Source of the DNA: Rhizomicrobium electricum
Lineage (GTDB): Bacteria > Pseudomonadota > Alphaproteobacteria > Micropepsales > Micropepsaceae
Assembly (NCBI RefSeq): GCF_011762045.1
Contig: NZ_JAASQS010000002.1
Coordinates: 372,001 to 436,000, forward strand
Direction: 5' to 3'
Length of the DNA: 64,000 nucleotides
Shown here in pieces: positions 33,709 to 43,455 of the stretch. Numbering within the stretch: the stretch's first letter is position 1; every line of letters starts with the position of its first letter. Both the position numbers and the translations under genes were made by a program. Below the pieces are notes generated by a model, which did not search any database, had not been told where the DNA came from, and was given only the letters and a program-made list of their open reading frames with translations.

Positions 33709-34008
33709 CTATTTGGGCAGAAGCTTTTCGATGGCGTCGAGATAGCCGACGAAGGCGGTGCGGCCCTGGTCCGTGATGGTGACGCGCGTCAGGGGTTTGC
33801 GTCCGGCGTAGGTCTTCTCGATCTCGACGTAGCCCGCCTCCTCCAGCTTGCGCAATTGGACCGAGAGGTTGCCGTCGGAGGCCTGCAGCTTGGCCTTGAG
33901 CTCGTTGAAGTCGGCGTGCCCCGCCCCGGCCAGGTAGGCCATGACGCCCAGCCGCAACCGTCCATGGATCACGTCGTCGATCCGGCTGATGTCGAAATCG
34001 TCGCTCAT
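33709..34008 (-). CDS. winged-helix DNA-binding regulator
   Basis: A 99-residue single-domain winged helix of the small MarR/ArsR-like type (HTH_34). The recognition region is ASDGNLSVQLRKLEEAGYVEIEK, followed by the wing KPLTRVTITDQG. It has no sensor domain. It is the last gene of a four-gene minus-strand operon and overlaps the preceding membrane gene by 4 bp. It probably regulates the operon through the direct repeats at 35962-35990. Confidence 0.9.
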   Translation of the reverse strand: MSDDFDISRIDDVIHGRLRLGVMAYLAGAGHADFNELKAKLQASDGNLSVQLRKLEEAGYVEIEKTYAGRKPLTRVTITDQGRTAFVGYLDAIEKLLPK

Positions 34009-34619
34009 GACTTGTGTTCGTCCATCGCCAGCTTGATGCCGGGCACGGTGAGCAGCATCAGCAGACCGGCACCCATCACCAGCGTCAGGTACGGCGTATC
34101 GATCAGAAGCGCGATGATGAACGCGAACAGATACGACGCCAGTCCCGCAAAGAACATCCAGCTCCGTCGTGCCAGCGCGCCGGACGCGAACCAGGCGGTG
34201 CCGTAGAAGGCGTAGATCACCGGCACATAGGCGGCCTGAACCACCGGACTATGCAGATCGCGCGCGATCAGGATTGTCGTCAGAAAGCAGACCATCACGC
34301 CGGCGCCGCACGCCGACCAGACGACGCCGAAGGTTGCGTTCTGGGCGCTTGCGACCGGCTTGTTGCCGCGCATCAGGCGGAAATACATCGCCAGCCAGAA
34401 GGCCGTGAAGATCAAGCTGGCGCCGATCCACAACGGCCCTGCGCCGATCCGGAAGGGCACCAGCCCGTTCTGCATCGCCCCATCCATGAAGCTCGCCGCC
34501 CCGAACACCACGCCGGCACCGGCGAGGAAAATGCCGCCCATGATCGGGCCCTTGCGGCCGCTTTCGGCCATCTGGCGCAGGAACGAGATGTCTTCTTGCA
34601 GGGAAGTCTGGTCGCCCAT
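34005..34619 (-). CDS. membrane protein of the wHTH operon, about six helices
   Basis: 204 residues: a short soluble N-terminus (MGDQTSLQEDISFLRQMAESG) and about six hydrophobic helices. No family recognised. Its start is preceded by GGAG-type sequence and it overlaps the regulator gene by 4 bp, so the two are translationally coupled. In similar operons, a small winged-helix protein and membrane proteins are co-transcribed, with unknown function. Confidence 0.75.
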   Translation of the reverse strand: MGDQTSLQEDISFLRQMAESGRKGPIMGGIFLAGAGVVFGAASFMDGAMQNGLVPFRIGAGPLWIGASLIFTAFWLAMYFRLMRGNKPVASAQNATFGVVWSACGAGVMVCFLTTILIARDLHSPVVQAAYVPVIYAFYGTAWFASGALARRSWMFFAGLASYLFAFIIALLIDTPYLTLVMGAGLLMLLTVPGIKLAMDEHKS

Positions 34620-34646
34620 AGTCGAGTCTCCGTTGCTGAGGTTGTT

Positions 34647-35549
34647 TTAAGCCTGACCGGCAATGCCGCGCCAGATGCCGCCTGCGAGCGGCCGCTTGGC
34701 GGCCCCCGCCAGAAGCACCAGCGTCGCGACGATGCCGTAGATGAACTCCGAGGTGCCGACCTCGACGAGATGCGCCGAACGCACCGCCCAGGGGAAGAAC
34801 GAGGTCGGATAGAGAAGCTGCGCGGCCGTCATCACCGAGAACAGCAGACCCATCACCAGCGCCCTCCGCGCCAGCGAGCCCTTGAGTCGGGTGACGATAA
34901 ACAGCGCGATGATCGCCCACAGCGTGCCGCGCAGAATCTGGAACAGCACCGTGGGGACGAACGCGATGTGGATGCCGTTTTCGTAATAGGCCCGCACCGC
35001 CGCACTCTGCCAGGCGATTAAAAAGCCGGCGCCGTAATAGAGAACGACGTAGATCGGAGCCATGATCGCGATGCGCCGCGTCAGGGTGGTGGGCACCGGC
35101 TGGGCTGCGGAGGGCTCGGGCCGGAACAGCAGCGCGCCAACGAACGCCGTGACGGCCGCCGAAATGGCGCTCATCGCAGTGATCTGGCCGACCGCCACGA
35201 GCGGCAGCTTCAGGCTTTCGTTGAACCACAGCGTCTCGATCTGCATCATCGCGCTGCAGATGAGGAAATTGGCGGCGAACAGCAGCACGAACAGACGCCA
35301 GCCTCGCACGCGCGCGGTCGCGGCGATCGCCGCCAGGACCACGGCGAACAGCGCATTCACCACCAGCATCGCCTGCCCGGACGTCAGCGGCCCGTCCGCA
35401 ATGGCCGGCGGCAAATGGATCGGGATCGCGATCCCGCCCACGATGGTTCCGGAGATGGCGGCGAGCCACAGAGCGAAAGTCTTCAGGACCAGGAGCGGAA
35501 CAGCGAAAGCGGACGCGCGCGGAGCGGCGTTCATAGTGAGATCGGTCAT
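34647..35549 (-). CDS. membrane protein of the wHTH operon, about eight helices
   Basis: About 300 residues with seven to eight hydrophobic helices; no catalytic motif seen. ATG 35549 is chosen because GGAG lies 7 nt upstream on the minus strand; a TTG at 35561 is possible. It overlaps the upstream gene by 4 bp. The helical region around RGTLWAIIALFIVTRLKGSLARRALVMG resembles a stretch in the 35546-35923 protein (FRGVVWSAVAIYVAARLQGVLVSRAV), so the two may be related. Confidence 0.75.
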   Translation of the reverse strand: MTDLTMNAAPRASAFAVPLLVLKTFALWLAAISGTIVGGIAIPIHLPPAIADGPLTSGQAMLVVNALFAVVLAAIAATARVRGWRLFVLLFAANFLICSAMMQIETLWFNESLKLPLVAVGQITAMSAISAAVTAFVGALLFRPEPSAAQPVPTTLTRRIAIMAPIYVVLYYGAGFLIAWQSAAVRAYYENGIHIAFVPTVLFQILRGTLWAIIALFIVTRLKGSLARRALVMGLLFSVMTAAQLLYPTSFFPWAVRSAHLVEVGTSEFIYGIVATLVLLAGAAKRPLAGGIWRGIAGQA

Positions 35550-35923
35550 CGGGTTCTCCAAACCATCGAACTGGGGTTGAGCGGGAATGGGGCGTCAGCG
35601 ACGCGCGGCTCGGCACTGCCGGATTGAAGAAGCTGCTCGGCCATCAGCACGGCGAACAACACGGCCGACGGCACCGCGCGGCTGACGAGGACGCCCTGCA
35701 ACCGCGCCGCGACGTAGATCGCGACGGCGGACCACACGACGCCGCGGAACGGTCCGAACATTGGCTGCGGCCGGATGGACGTCGCCTGCGCAACCATCGC
35801 TGTGAGGATCGCGGCGACCAAAAGCGCCAGCCACAGCGCTTCGGTTTTCAAAATCCACTTCACCGCCGTTTCCGGCAGGGTTTGTTCCGCTTCGGCTGTT
35901 CCGGCCGCCACAATCGTGCGCAT
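35546..35923 (-). CDS. membrane protein, first gene of the wHTH operon
   Basis: 125 residues with about three hydrophobic helices. The GVVWSAVAIYVAARLQG stretch resembles part of the next, longer membrane protein, suggesting a shortened paralogue. It is the first gene behind the promoter with two AAAGTACTTCAT repeats. Function unknown. Confidence 0.7.
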   Translation of the reverse strand: MRTIVAAGTAEAEQTLPETAVKWILKTEALWLALLVAAILTAMVAQATSIRPQPMFGPFRGVVWSAVAIYVAARLQGVLVSRAVPSAVLFAVLMAEQLLQSGSAEPRVADAPFPLNPSSMVWRTR

Positions 35924-35952
35924 GGGCTCTGGGCCTCTCCAATCTTGGGCAA

Positions 35953-35990
35953 ACCATAGCGAAAGTACTTCATAATGTAAAGTACTTCAT
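35953..35990 (-). promoter_or_regulatory. promoter of the wHTH operon with direct-repeat operator
   Basis: On the minus strand TTTACA (35981-35976) is 17 bp from TATGGT (35958-35953). Two perfect 12-bp direct repeats, AAAGTACTTCAT, lie at 35962-35973 and 35979-35990, with starts 17 bp apart. They cover the spacer and -35, so a bound regulator would block polymerase. The winged-helix protein at the end of the operon is the likely ligand. Confidence 0.7.
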
Positions 35991-36149
35991 CAGCATCCAA
36001 CTCCCAGACTGACTGCCGCATGCCAAGGCTTTGAAGTTAAAAACTCTTTCCTTGCAGAGCGGACCTGTTCACTGTGCGCGGCGCAAAAAGTGGCGTGTCT
36101 GAAATCGGGACGCCGCACCGGAATCGAAGAAAAGAGTGGGGACCCTGCC

Positions 36150-38132
36150 GTGAGTACTGGCGCGAAGAAAGTCACCGAGATGACGGTCCGGGGAATTCTC
36201 CTCGGCATCGCCATCACCGTCGTGTTCACGGCGGCGAACGTCTACATCGGGCTGAAAGTCGCCCTAACCTTCGCGACCTCGATCCCGGCGGCGGTGATTT
36301 CGATGGCCGTACTCGCCGCCTTCAAGAATTCCTCGATCCTCGAGAACAATATCGTGCAGACGGTCGCTTCGGCCGCTGGCACGCTGTCGGCGATCATCTT
36401 CGTCCTGCCGGGTCTGGTCATCATCGGCTGGTGGACGGGCTTTCCGTTCTGGACCTCGTTCGGCATCTGCGCCGCGGGCGGCGTGCTCGGCGTTCTGTTC
36501 ACGATCCCCTTGCGCCGCGCGATGGTGACGACCTCCGACCTGCCCTATCCCGAAGGCGTGGCGGCAGCGGAAGTGCTGCAAGTCGGCGCCAAGGCCCGCG
36601 AAGAAAAGAGCGCCGATTCCAACGAAGGTCTGCTCGCGGTGGTCTGGGGCGCGGTCGGTGCCGCGGCGATGTCGCTGATTACGGCCAGCCGTCTCGCGGT
36701 CGGCGAAGCAGCCGGCGCCTTCAAAGCGGGGCCCGGTTATTCGAGCTACGGCATGCAGTTCTCGCTGGCGCTGATCGGCGCCGGCTATCTCGTCGGCCTG
36801 TCGGTCGGCGTCGCCATGCTGTTCGGCATCTTCATCGCGTTCGGCGCGGCGCTGCCCATGCTCACCAGCCAGACACCGTTCGCCGGCGGCGATATCTCGG
36901 CTTTTGTCGAAGGCATCCGTTCCCGCGAGGTACGCTTCATCGGCGCCGGCGCCATTGCGGTCGCCGCGATCTGGACCTTGACCAAGCTCGCCGGCCCGGT
37001 GGTGAGCGGCGTCATCTCGACCATGGGCGCGCACAAGGCTTCCAAAACCGCCGGCGGCGATACGCGCGATGTCGACCTGTCGCCGGTCTGGATCGTCGTC
37101 CTCACCGTCGCTTCGCTCACCTTGATCGGCTTTCTGCTGCAGACCTTCCTGGCCGGCACACCACTCGCCGCCTCGACCGCCAAGCTGATCTGGACCGCCC
37201 TGCCCTTCATCTTCATCGTCGGCTTCGCGGTCGCCGCCATCACCGGCTACATGGCAGGCCTGATCGGCGCTTCCAACAGTCCGCTGTCGGGCGTCGGCAT
37301 TCTCGCCGTCCTGTTGTGCGCCGTGTTGTTCGTGGCTGTCGTGGCACCCGGACCCGGCGAACGCAAAGCGCTGGTGGCGTTCGCGCTGTTCGCCACCGCC
37401 ATCGTGTTCTCGATCGGCACCATCGCCAACAACAACCTGCAAGACCTGAAAACCGGCCAACTCGTCGGCGCAACGCCGCGGGCGCAACAGTGGGCCCTCA
37501 TCATCGGCGTGATCGCCGGTGCGCTGGTGATCCCGCCGGTACTGAACCTGCTCAACCAAGCGAGCGGCTTTGCCGGCGCTCCGCATCTGCCGACCCAGGT
37601 CGGCGCACCGCTCGGCGCACCGCAAGCGAACCTCATCGCCGCGTTGGCGCAGGGCGTGATCGAGCAGAACATCCCGTGGATGCGCATCATCCAGGGCGGC
37701 GCGATCGGCGTCGGTCTGGTGATCCTCGACGAAGTGATGGGCAAGCTGAAATGGATCCGCCTGCCTCCGCTCGCGGTCGGCATGGGCATCTATCTGCCGA
37801 TGGCGGTGACGCTGCCGGTGGTGATCGGCGCCGTGATCGGCCACTTCTACGATATGTGGGCCAATCGCCGGAAGGACCCCGAACATCCCAAGCGCCTCGC
37901 GGTGCTGGTGGCGTCCGGCATGATCGTCGGCGAAAGCCTGTTCGGCGTGCTGTATGCCGGCCTGATCGTCGCGGCCCAAGTCGGGTACATCAAAGTCGCC
38001 GACGCGGGTGCTCCGCTGGCGCTGGTGGGTGCCAACTTCGCACCCGCGACCGCCGTCGCCTGGGGCGTGTTCGGCGCGATCATTGCGCTGCTGTATGGAT
38101 GGGAATTACGCCGCGTAAAGAGATCTTCTTGA
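36150..38132 (+). CDS. OPT family oligopeptide transporter (copy 1)
   Basis: About 660 residues with 14-16 helices, of the prokaryotic OPT family (oligopeptides, or metal chelates in related members). The N-terminal block VRGILLGIAITVVFTAANVYIGLK is the family start. GTG 36150 is preferred because GGGGA lies 9 nt upstream; a GTG at 36090 would add 20 residues. A second OPT gene follows after 163 bp with high similarity throughout. Confidence 0.92.
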   Translation: MSTGAKKVTEMTVRGILLGIAITVVFTAANVYIGLKVALTFATSIPAAVISMAVLAAFKNSSILENNIVQTVASAAGTLSAIIFVLPGLVIIGWWTGFPFWTSFGICAAGGVLGVLFTIPLRRAMVTTSDLPYPEGVAAAEVLQVGAKAREEKSADSNEGLLAVVWGAVGAAAMSLITASRLAVGEAAGAFKAGPGYSSYGMQFSLALIGAGYLVGLSVGVAMLFGIFIAFGAALPMLTSQTPFAGGDISAFVEGIRSREVRFIGAGAIAVAAIWTLTKLAGPVVSGVISTMGAHKASKTAGGDTRDVDLSPVWIVVLTVASLTLIGFLLQTFLAGTPLAASTAKLIWTALPFIFIVGFAVAAITGYMAGLIGASNSPLSGVGILAVLLCAVLFVAVVAPGPGERKALVAFALFATAIVFSIGTIANNNLQDLKTGQLVGATPRAQQWALIIGVIAGALVIPPVLNLLNQASGFAGAPHLPTQVGAPLGAPQANLIAALAQGVIEQNIPWMRIIQGGAIGVGLVILDEVMGKLKWIRLPPLAVGMGIYLPMAVTLPVVIGAVIGHFYDMWANRRKDPEHPKRLAVLVASGMIVGESLFGVLYAGLIVAAQVGYIKVADAGAPLALVGANFAPATAVAWGVFGAIIALLYGWELRRVKRSS

Positions 38133-38295
38133 ATTAGACAAAGCAGGCATCGCTGAGCTGCCTGAAATGTGTGCAAAACGTAGAGACAGCCGCGGTTTTC
38201 TCGCGTCACACCGACGCACAACGGCGGCTGCAGCCACCTTTTCTTAGAATCTCCGCGACTAGAATCCGCGCGCCACTAAACGTCGGATTCGAAGT

Positions 38296-40263
38296 TTGAG
38301 TATTCCGGGCTTCCGGCTGAAGGAGATCACTGTCCGAGGCATCCTCCTCGGCGCCCTCATCACGTTCGTCTTCACCGCGGCGAACATCTACATCGGCCTG
38401 AAGGTCGCGTTCACGTTCGCCACATCGATTCCGGCAGCCGTGATCTCGATGGCGGTGTTGTCGGTGTTCCGGAATTCCTCGATCCTCGAGAACAACATCG
38501 TGCAGACGATGGCGTCGGCGGCGGGCACGCTGTCGGCGATGGTATTCGTGCTGCCCGCCCTCGTCATCGTCGGCTGGTGGAGCGGCTTTCCGTTCTGGAC
38601 CTGCTTTGCGGTATGCGCCAGCGGCGGCGTGCTCGGCGTCCTGTTCACGATCCCGCTTCGCCGCGCCATGGTGACCAATTCCGACCTGCCCTATCCCGAA
38701 GGTGTCGCCGCGGCGGAGGTTCTCGAAGTCGGCCACATGATCGGTCCCGATGCCAAAGGCGAGACGCGTGTCGGATTGCGCGCCGTCATATTCGGCACGC
38801 TGGCGTCGATCCTCATGGCGATCCTGCAGGCCACGCGTTTGATGTCGACCGAATTGAGCAGCTTCTTCCGCGTCGGTCCGGCGGCGACGAGTTTCACGAT
38901 GTCGTTTTCGCTGGCGCTGTTGGGCGCCGGCTATCTCGTCGGATTATCGGTGGGTCTGGCGATGCTGCTGGGCGTCGCCATCGCATGGCTCGGCGCGGTG
39001 CCGATCCTGTCGCTGAGCATTCCGCAGAACGGCGCGCCTCTGACGAGCTACGTCACTGGCATCTGGTATCATAATGTGCGCTTCATCGGTGCCGGCGCGA
39101 TGGGCGTAGCGGCGCTGTGGACCCTGCTGAAGTTGATCGCGCCGGTGGTGCGGGGCGTCGTCGCTACGGTAAAGGCTTCGCGCGTTTCCAAAACCGCCGG
39201 TGACGATCGCGACCGCGATCTGTCGCCTCGATGGATTATCGCCTTGACCGTTGTGTGCCTGACGGTCGCCGCGTTCCTGCTCAACGCCTTTCTCGGTCGC
39301 ACGCCGTTCGCCGGCAATGCCTGGAGCCTGACGGCCTACATTCTCCCCTTCATCGTGATCGGCGGGTTCGCCGTCGCGGCGGTGACGGGATACATGGCGG
39401 GCCTGATCGGCGCTTCCAACAGCCCGATTTCCGGCGTCGGCATTCTCGTCATCCTGATTTTCGCGACCCTGCTGGTTTCGCTCGTCCACGCCTCGGCGGC
39501 GAACACCCAGCCGCTGGTGGCGTTCGCCCTCTTCACCACCGCCATCGTCTTCGCCACGGCGACGATCTCCAACGACAACCTGCAGGACCTCAAGACCGGT
39601 CAGATCCTCGGCGCCACGCCGCGGGCGCAGCAGATCGCGCTCATCATCGGCGTCGTGGCCGGCGCACTGGTGATCCCGCCGGTGCTGAACCTGCTCAACC
39701 AGGCCAACGGCTTTGCCGGCGGACCGCGGCCCGACAGCGCCGTCGGCGCGGCTTTGTCGGCGCCCCAAGCCAACCTCATCGCGACGCTGGCCCGCGGCGT
39801 GATCGAGCAGCACCTCGATTGGCAGATGATCGGCATCGGTGCCGGTATCGGCGTCGTGCTGGTGGTGCTCGACGAATTTCTCGGTTACCGCAAATGGATG
39901 CGTCTGGAGCCGCTGGCGATCGGCATGGGCATCTATCTGCCGATGGCGGTGACCATGCCGGTGGTGATCGGCGCCGTGCTCGGCCACATCTACGATCGCT
40001 GGAGCGCCAAGCCGCGGGTCGGCCGCCGCGGCCGCACGCCCGAACAGTCCAAGCGTCTCGCCGTCCTGATGGCCTCGGGCATGATCGTCGGCGAAAGCGT
40101 GTTCGGCGTGGTCTATGCCGGCATGATCGTCGCCACCGGCAAGGCCGCGCCGCTCGGCATCATCCGCGAAGGCTTCGGCCCTGCCGCCGCCATCGGCTGG
40201 ATGGTGTTCGCGCTGATGATCCTGGAACTCGGCGGCTGGCTGGCGCGCCGGGCACGAACCTAA
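38296..40263 (+). CDS. OPT family oligopeptide transporter (copy 2)
   Basis: About 655 residues, paralogous to the preceding OPT protein with the same blocks in the same order (TVRGILLGALITFVFTAAN; FPFWTCFAVCASGGVLG; ASNSPISGVGILVI; QANLIATLARGVIEQ). The only standard start in the frame is TTG 38296, since a TAG occurs in frame at 38260; the ribosome-binding site is weak. It ends 4 bp into the convergent methyltransferase gene. Tandem duplication is the likely origin. Confidence 0.9.
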   Translation: MSIPGFRLKEITVRGILLGALITFVFTAANIYIGLKVAFTFATSIPAAVISMAVLSVFRNSSILENNIVQTMASAAGTLSAMVFVLPALVIVGWWSGFPFWTCFAVCASGGVLGVLFTIPLRRAMVTNSDLPYPEGVAAAEVLEVGHMIGPDAKGETRVGLRAVIFGTLASILMAILQATRLMSTELSSFFRVGPAATSFTMSFSLALLGAGYLVGLSVGLAMLLGVAIAWLGAVPILSLSIPQNGAPLTSYVTGIWYHNVRFIGAGAMGVAALWTLLKLIAPVVRGVVATVKASRVSKTAGDDRDRDLSPRWIIALTVVCLTVAAFLLNAFLGRTPFAGNAWSLTAYILPFIVIGGFAVAAVTGYMAGLIGASNSPISGVGILVILIFATLLVSLVHASAANTQPLVAFALFTTAIVFATATISNDNLQDLKTGQILGATPRAQQIALIIGVVAGALVIPPVLNLLNQANGFAGGPRPDSAVGAALSAPQANLIATLARGVIEQHLDWQMIGIGAGIGVVLVVLDEFLGYRKWMRLEPLAIGMGIYLPMAVTMPVVIGAVLGHIYDRWSAKPRVGRRGRTPEQSKRLAVLMASGMIVGESVFGVVYAGMIVATGKAAPLGIIREGFGPAAAIGWMVFALMILELGGWLARRART

Positions 40264-41063
40264 CCATTCTGTCGCCGCGCGATCAGCGCCTTCATTTCGG
40301 CGATCTGGACGAACTGACCGTCCGGCGACAGTTCCGCTAGGGCTTGGCGCAGATCGGCTTCGAACGCCGCCGCGCGCTCGCCGAGGGTTTGGGCCGAGGT
40401 CACCGACAGCGACTGCGCGTACCCGACGATATCCTCGACCGTCAATTCGCGCCGGACGATCACACCGGCGGTCTCAAGCACCGGAAACGGTGATTCGAGC
40501 AAAACGGACTCATGCGAGCGGTGAACGGGATCGGCGCGCTCCATTCTGTGGGGTGATGAGTCGGCGCCGTAGCGGTGCGCGACGGTGTCCAGCGCGGTCC
40601 GCCAGCGGTTCTCCACAGAATTCGGAAACTCGTCGTCGAACAGCGCCAGGGCGCCGCCGGGCGCAACCATCCGGTCGAGCGCCTTGACGGTTTCCGCCCG
40701 GTCCATCCAGTGGAACGCCCGCCCGATGGTCACCAACCGGAAAGGTCCGATCCCCGGCGGCAGCTCGAAGGAGCTTCCGGCCAGCACCCGGACCGGCAAA
40801 TGAGCCTGTTTTGCTGCATTTTCCAGCGCTTCGCACATCTCCGGCTCGGGATCGACGGCGGTGACCGCCATGCCCTTGCGGGCAAACGGCAGGGCCAGAA
40901 GCCCCGGTCCGGCACCCAGATCGAGGACGGAATCACCCCGCTCCAGCCCCGCCAGGGCGATGACGCGCCGGATCAGGCGGTCGGGATAGCCGAGGCGAAA
41001 CCGCGCATAGACCGCTGCGGTGGAGCGGAACCGGCGGGGTTGAAAATGACTGGGAGGTGGCAT
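40260..41063 (-). CDS. SAM-dependent class I methyltransferase
   Basis: About 267 residues with the Rossmann SAM-binding motif I VLDLGAGPGLLALPF, acidic motif II VTAVDPEPEM, and LVTIGRAFHWMDRAETVKAL, which is common in small-molecule methyltransferases (ubiquinone or SmtA-like type). The substrate is not clear. ATG 41063 is used; the GGAG just upstream is too close to be useful, and a TTG at 41075 is an alternative. Confidence 0.85.
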   Translation of the reverse strand: MPPPSHFQPRRFRSTAAVYARFRLGYPDRLIRRVIALAGLERGDSVLDLGAGPGLLALPFARKGMAVTAVDPEPEMCEALENAAKQAHLPVRVLAGSSFELPPGIGPFRLVTIGRAFHWMDRAETVKALDRMVAPGGALALFDDEFPNSVENRWRTALDTVAHRYGADSSPHRMERADPVHRSHESVLLESPFPVLETAGVIVRRELTVEDIVGYAQSLSVTSAQTLGERAAAFEADLRQALAELSPDGQFVQIAEMKALIARRQNG

Positions 41064-41133
41064 GCTCCGATCCAACGTTTGGCTTTGCGCGCAAGGCCTT
41101 TATACTGCACCCAGCATTCTTTGAGCCCAAGCC

Positions 41134-41841
41134 ATGGCGAACATCGCACTCGTCGACGACGACAAGAACATCCTGGCCTCCGTCCAGATGCTGCTGGAGC
41201 AGGAGGGTTATCACGTCCGAACCTTCACCGACGGCGCCTCGGCGCTCACGGCCCTGACGGCGACGCCACCGGATTTGGCGGTCCTGGACATCAAGATGCC
41301 GCGTATGGACGGCCTCGAACTGCTCCGGCGGCTGCGTCAGGTGCAGGAAAACATCCCGGTGATCTTCCTCACCTCCAAGGATGAAGAGATCGACGAACTG
41401 ATGGGTCTCAACGCGGGGGCCGACGACTACATCCGCAAACCCTTCTCGCAACGCCTGCTGCTCGAGCGCGTAAAGGCGGTGCTGCGCCGCGCCGAAGCCC
41501 ACAAGGCCGCGCCCGCCGGCACGCCGGAGGCCAAGAAAGAGGCCCTCATCCGCGGCAAGCTGGCGCTCGATCCGCAGCGTCACGAATGCACTTGGGACGG
41601 CAAGCCGGTACGCCTCACCGTCACCGAGTTCCTGATCCTGCAGTGCCTTGCCCAGCGCCCCGGCTTCGTGAAGAGCCGCGACAGCCTGATGGACGCCGCT
41701 TACGACGATCAGGTCTATGTCGACGACCGCACGATCGACAGCCACATCAAGCGTCTGCGCAAGAAATTCAAGCAGGTCGACGACAGTTTCGAGGCGATCG
41801 AGACCCTTTACGGAGTCGGCTACCGGTATCGCGAAATCTAG
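41134..41841 (+). CDS. chvI: response regulator ChvI
   Basis: A 235-residue OmpR-type regulator. The receiver domain has the acidic pocket VDDDK, the phosphate acceptor D52 in VLDIKMP, the Thr in FLTSKD and the Lys in IRKPFS. The winged-helix DNA-binding domain carries [17 protein letters not shown] and [16 protein letters not shown]. It pairs with the kinase directly downstream; ChvG/ChvI senses acidity and envelope stress in alphaproteobacteria. Confidence 0.97.
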   Translation: MANIALVDDDKNILASVQMLLEQEGYHVRTFTDGASALTALTATPPDLAVLDIKMPRMDGLELLRRLRQVQENIPVIFLTSKDEEIDELMGLNAGADDYIRKPFSQRLLLERVKAVLRRAEAHKAAPAGTPEAKKEALIRGKLALDPQRHECTWDGKPVRLTVTEFLILQCLAQRPGFVKSRDSLMDAAYDDQVYVDDRTIDSHIKRLRKKFKQVDDSFEAIETLYGVGYRYREI

Positions 41842-41868
41842 TTCTCGCGGTCCGGCGGATTACGTCGG

Positions 41869-43455
41869 ATGAAGTTTCTCGGCCACAAGGGTGATCCCCG
41901 CCACTCCGTTCTGCGCTGGCGCATCATCCTCCTGAATACCATCGTGTTCGCGGTTCTGATCGCGGGCGTGACATGGGTGCAGGCTAGCCGTGCCAATCTG
42001 GTCGACGAACGCCAGACCGGCGTGGAAGAAGAAGCGCGCGTGGTCGCCTCGACCCTGGCCGAATACGCGACCCTGAGCGAAGGGCGCGGCATCAACGTGC
42101 AGAGCGCTTCCGAGCTGTTGCGTGACCTCGTCGGCCCGACGCGCCTCCGCGCCCGCCTCTACGACACCGACGGCCAGCTCATCGTCGACACCCGCTACAT
42201 CCTCTCGCGCAATGCGGTGCAGGTCGCCGAACTGCCGCCGGTGGACCGCTGGAGCCGCTTCAAGCAGTGGATCGAAGACCTTTATGAATCGATGATGGGT
42301 GTGCGGCCCAATACCCATTACGAGCCCTATCTCGAAGGCGGTCAGGACGGGCGCATCTATCGCGAGGTCAACACCGCCCTCGAAGGTCAGACAACCTCGA
42401 CCAAGCGCATCGACGAGCACAACAAGCTGGTGCTGTCGACCGCCGCGCCGGTGCAGCGGTTCAAGGCGATCTACGGCGTCCTGTTCGTCTCGACCGAAGG
42501 CGGCGACATCGACGAAATCCTGCGCCTGGAGCGCACCAAGCTGATCGAAGTGTTCGCCATCGCCACGCTGATGATGCTGATCGCCTCGCTGTGGCTGTCG
42601 TGGAACATCGCCGAGCCGATGCGCCGCCTCGCCGAAGCCGCCGACCGGGTGCGCCGCGGCAAGGCCGGCCGCGAACAGGTTCCCGACATGTCGAAGCGCG
42701 GCGACGAGATCGGCGAACTCGCCGAAAGCATGAGCGCCATGACCCGCGCGCTCTACGACCGCATCGACGCCATCGAGAGCTTCGCCGCCGACGTGGCGCA
42801 CGAGTTGAAGAACCCCCTCACCTCGCTCAGAAGCGCCGTCGACATGTTCGCCCGCGCCACCGACGAGGAAAGCCGCATGCGCCTGCTCGGTATCGTGCGC
42901 GCCGACGTCAAACGCATCGACCGCCTCATCACCGACATTTCCGACGCTTCGCGGCTCGACGCCGAGCTGAGCCGCGAAACCGCGACCCCGGTCGACATCG
43001 CCAAGCTTTTGGAGACCATCGTCGAGATCTATCAGATGATGGAGCTGCCGCGCGGCGTGAAGATTGCGCTCAAGCTCTCGCTGCCGCCCGATGCCGCCGT
43101 GATGGGCCGCGACGAGCGCCTCGGTCAGGTGATCCGCAATCTGGTCGACAACGCAGTATCGTTCAGTCCCAAGGACGGCACGGTGGCGATCTCGGCCCAC
43201 ACCGATCCGGGCTGGGTGGTCATTACCGTCGACGACACCGGTCCCGGCATTCCGCCCGACAACGTCGAAACCATCTTCAAGCGCTTCTACACCGAGCGGC
43301 CGCAGGATCACGATTTCGGCAAGAACTCCGGCCTCGGCCTCTCGATCGTGCGCCAGATCACCGAAGGCACCGGCGGCCGCGTCTGGGCGGAAAACCGTCC
43401 CGAAGGTGGTGCCCGCTTCGTCGTGCAACTTCCACTGGCAGCGCCGTGGAACTGA
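41869..43455 (+). CDS. chvG: sensor histidine kinase ChvG
   Basis: A 528-residue kinase: a membrane helix at about 22-45, a periplasmic sensor of about 170 residues, a second helix (FAIATLMMLIASLWLSW), HAMP, the H-box AADVAHELKNPLTSLRSA with phospho-His near H311, N-box NLVDNAVSFS, and G boxes DTGPGIP and GLGLSI. It phosphorylates ChvI. Its 3' end overlaps hprK by 10 bp. Confidence 0.97.
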   Translation: MKFLGHKGDPRHSVLRWRIILLNTIVFAVLIAGVTWVQASRANLVDERQTGVEEEARVVASTLAEYATLSEGRGINVQSASELLRDLVGPTRLRARLYDTDGQLIVDTRYILSRNAVQVAELPPVDRWSRFKQWIEDLYESMMGVRPNTHYEPYLEGGQDGRIYREVNTALEGQTTSTKRIDEHNKLVLSTAAPVQRFKAIYGVLFVSTEGGDIDEILRLERTKLIEVFAIATLMMLIASLWLSWNIAEPMRRLAEAADRVRRGKAGREQVPDMSKRGDEIGELAESMSAMTRALYDRIDAIESFAADVAHELKNPLTSLRSAVDMFARATDEESRMRLLGIVRADVKRIDRLITDISDASRLDAELSRETATPVDIAKLLETIVEIYQMMELPRGVKIALKLSLPPDAAVMGRDERLGQVIRNLVDNAVSFSPKDGTVAISAHTDPGWVVITVDDTGPGIPPDNVETIFKRFYTERPQDHDFGKNSGLGLSIVRQITEGTGGRVWAENRPEGGARFVVQLPLAAPWN

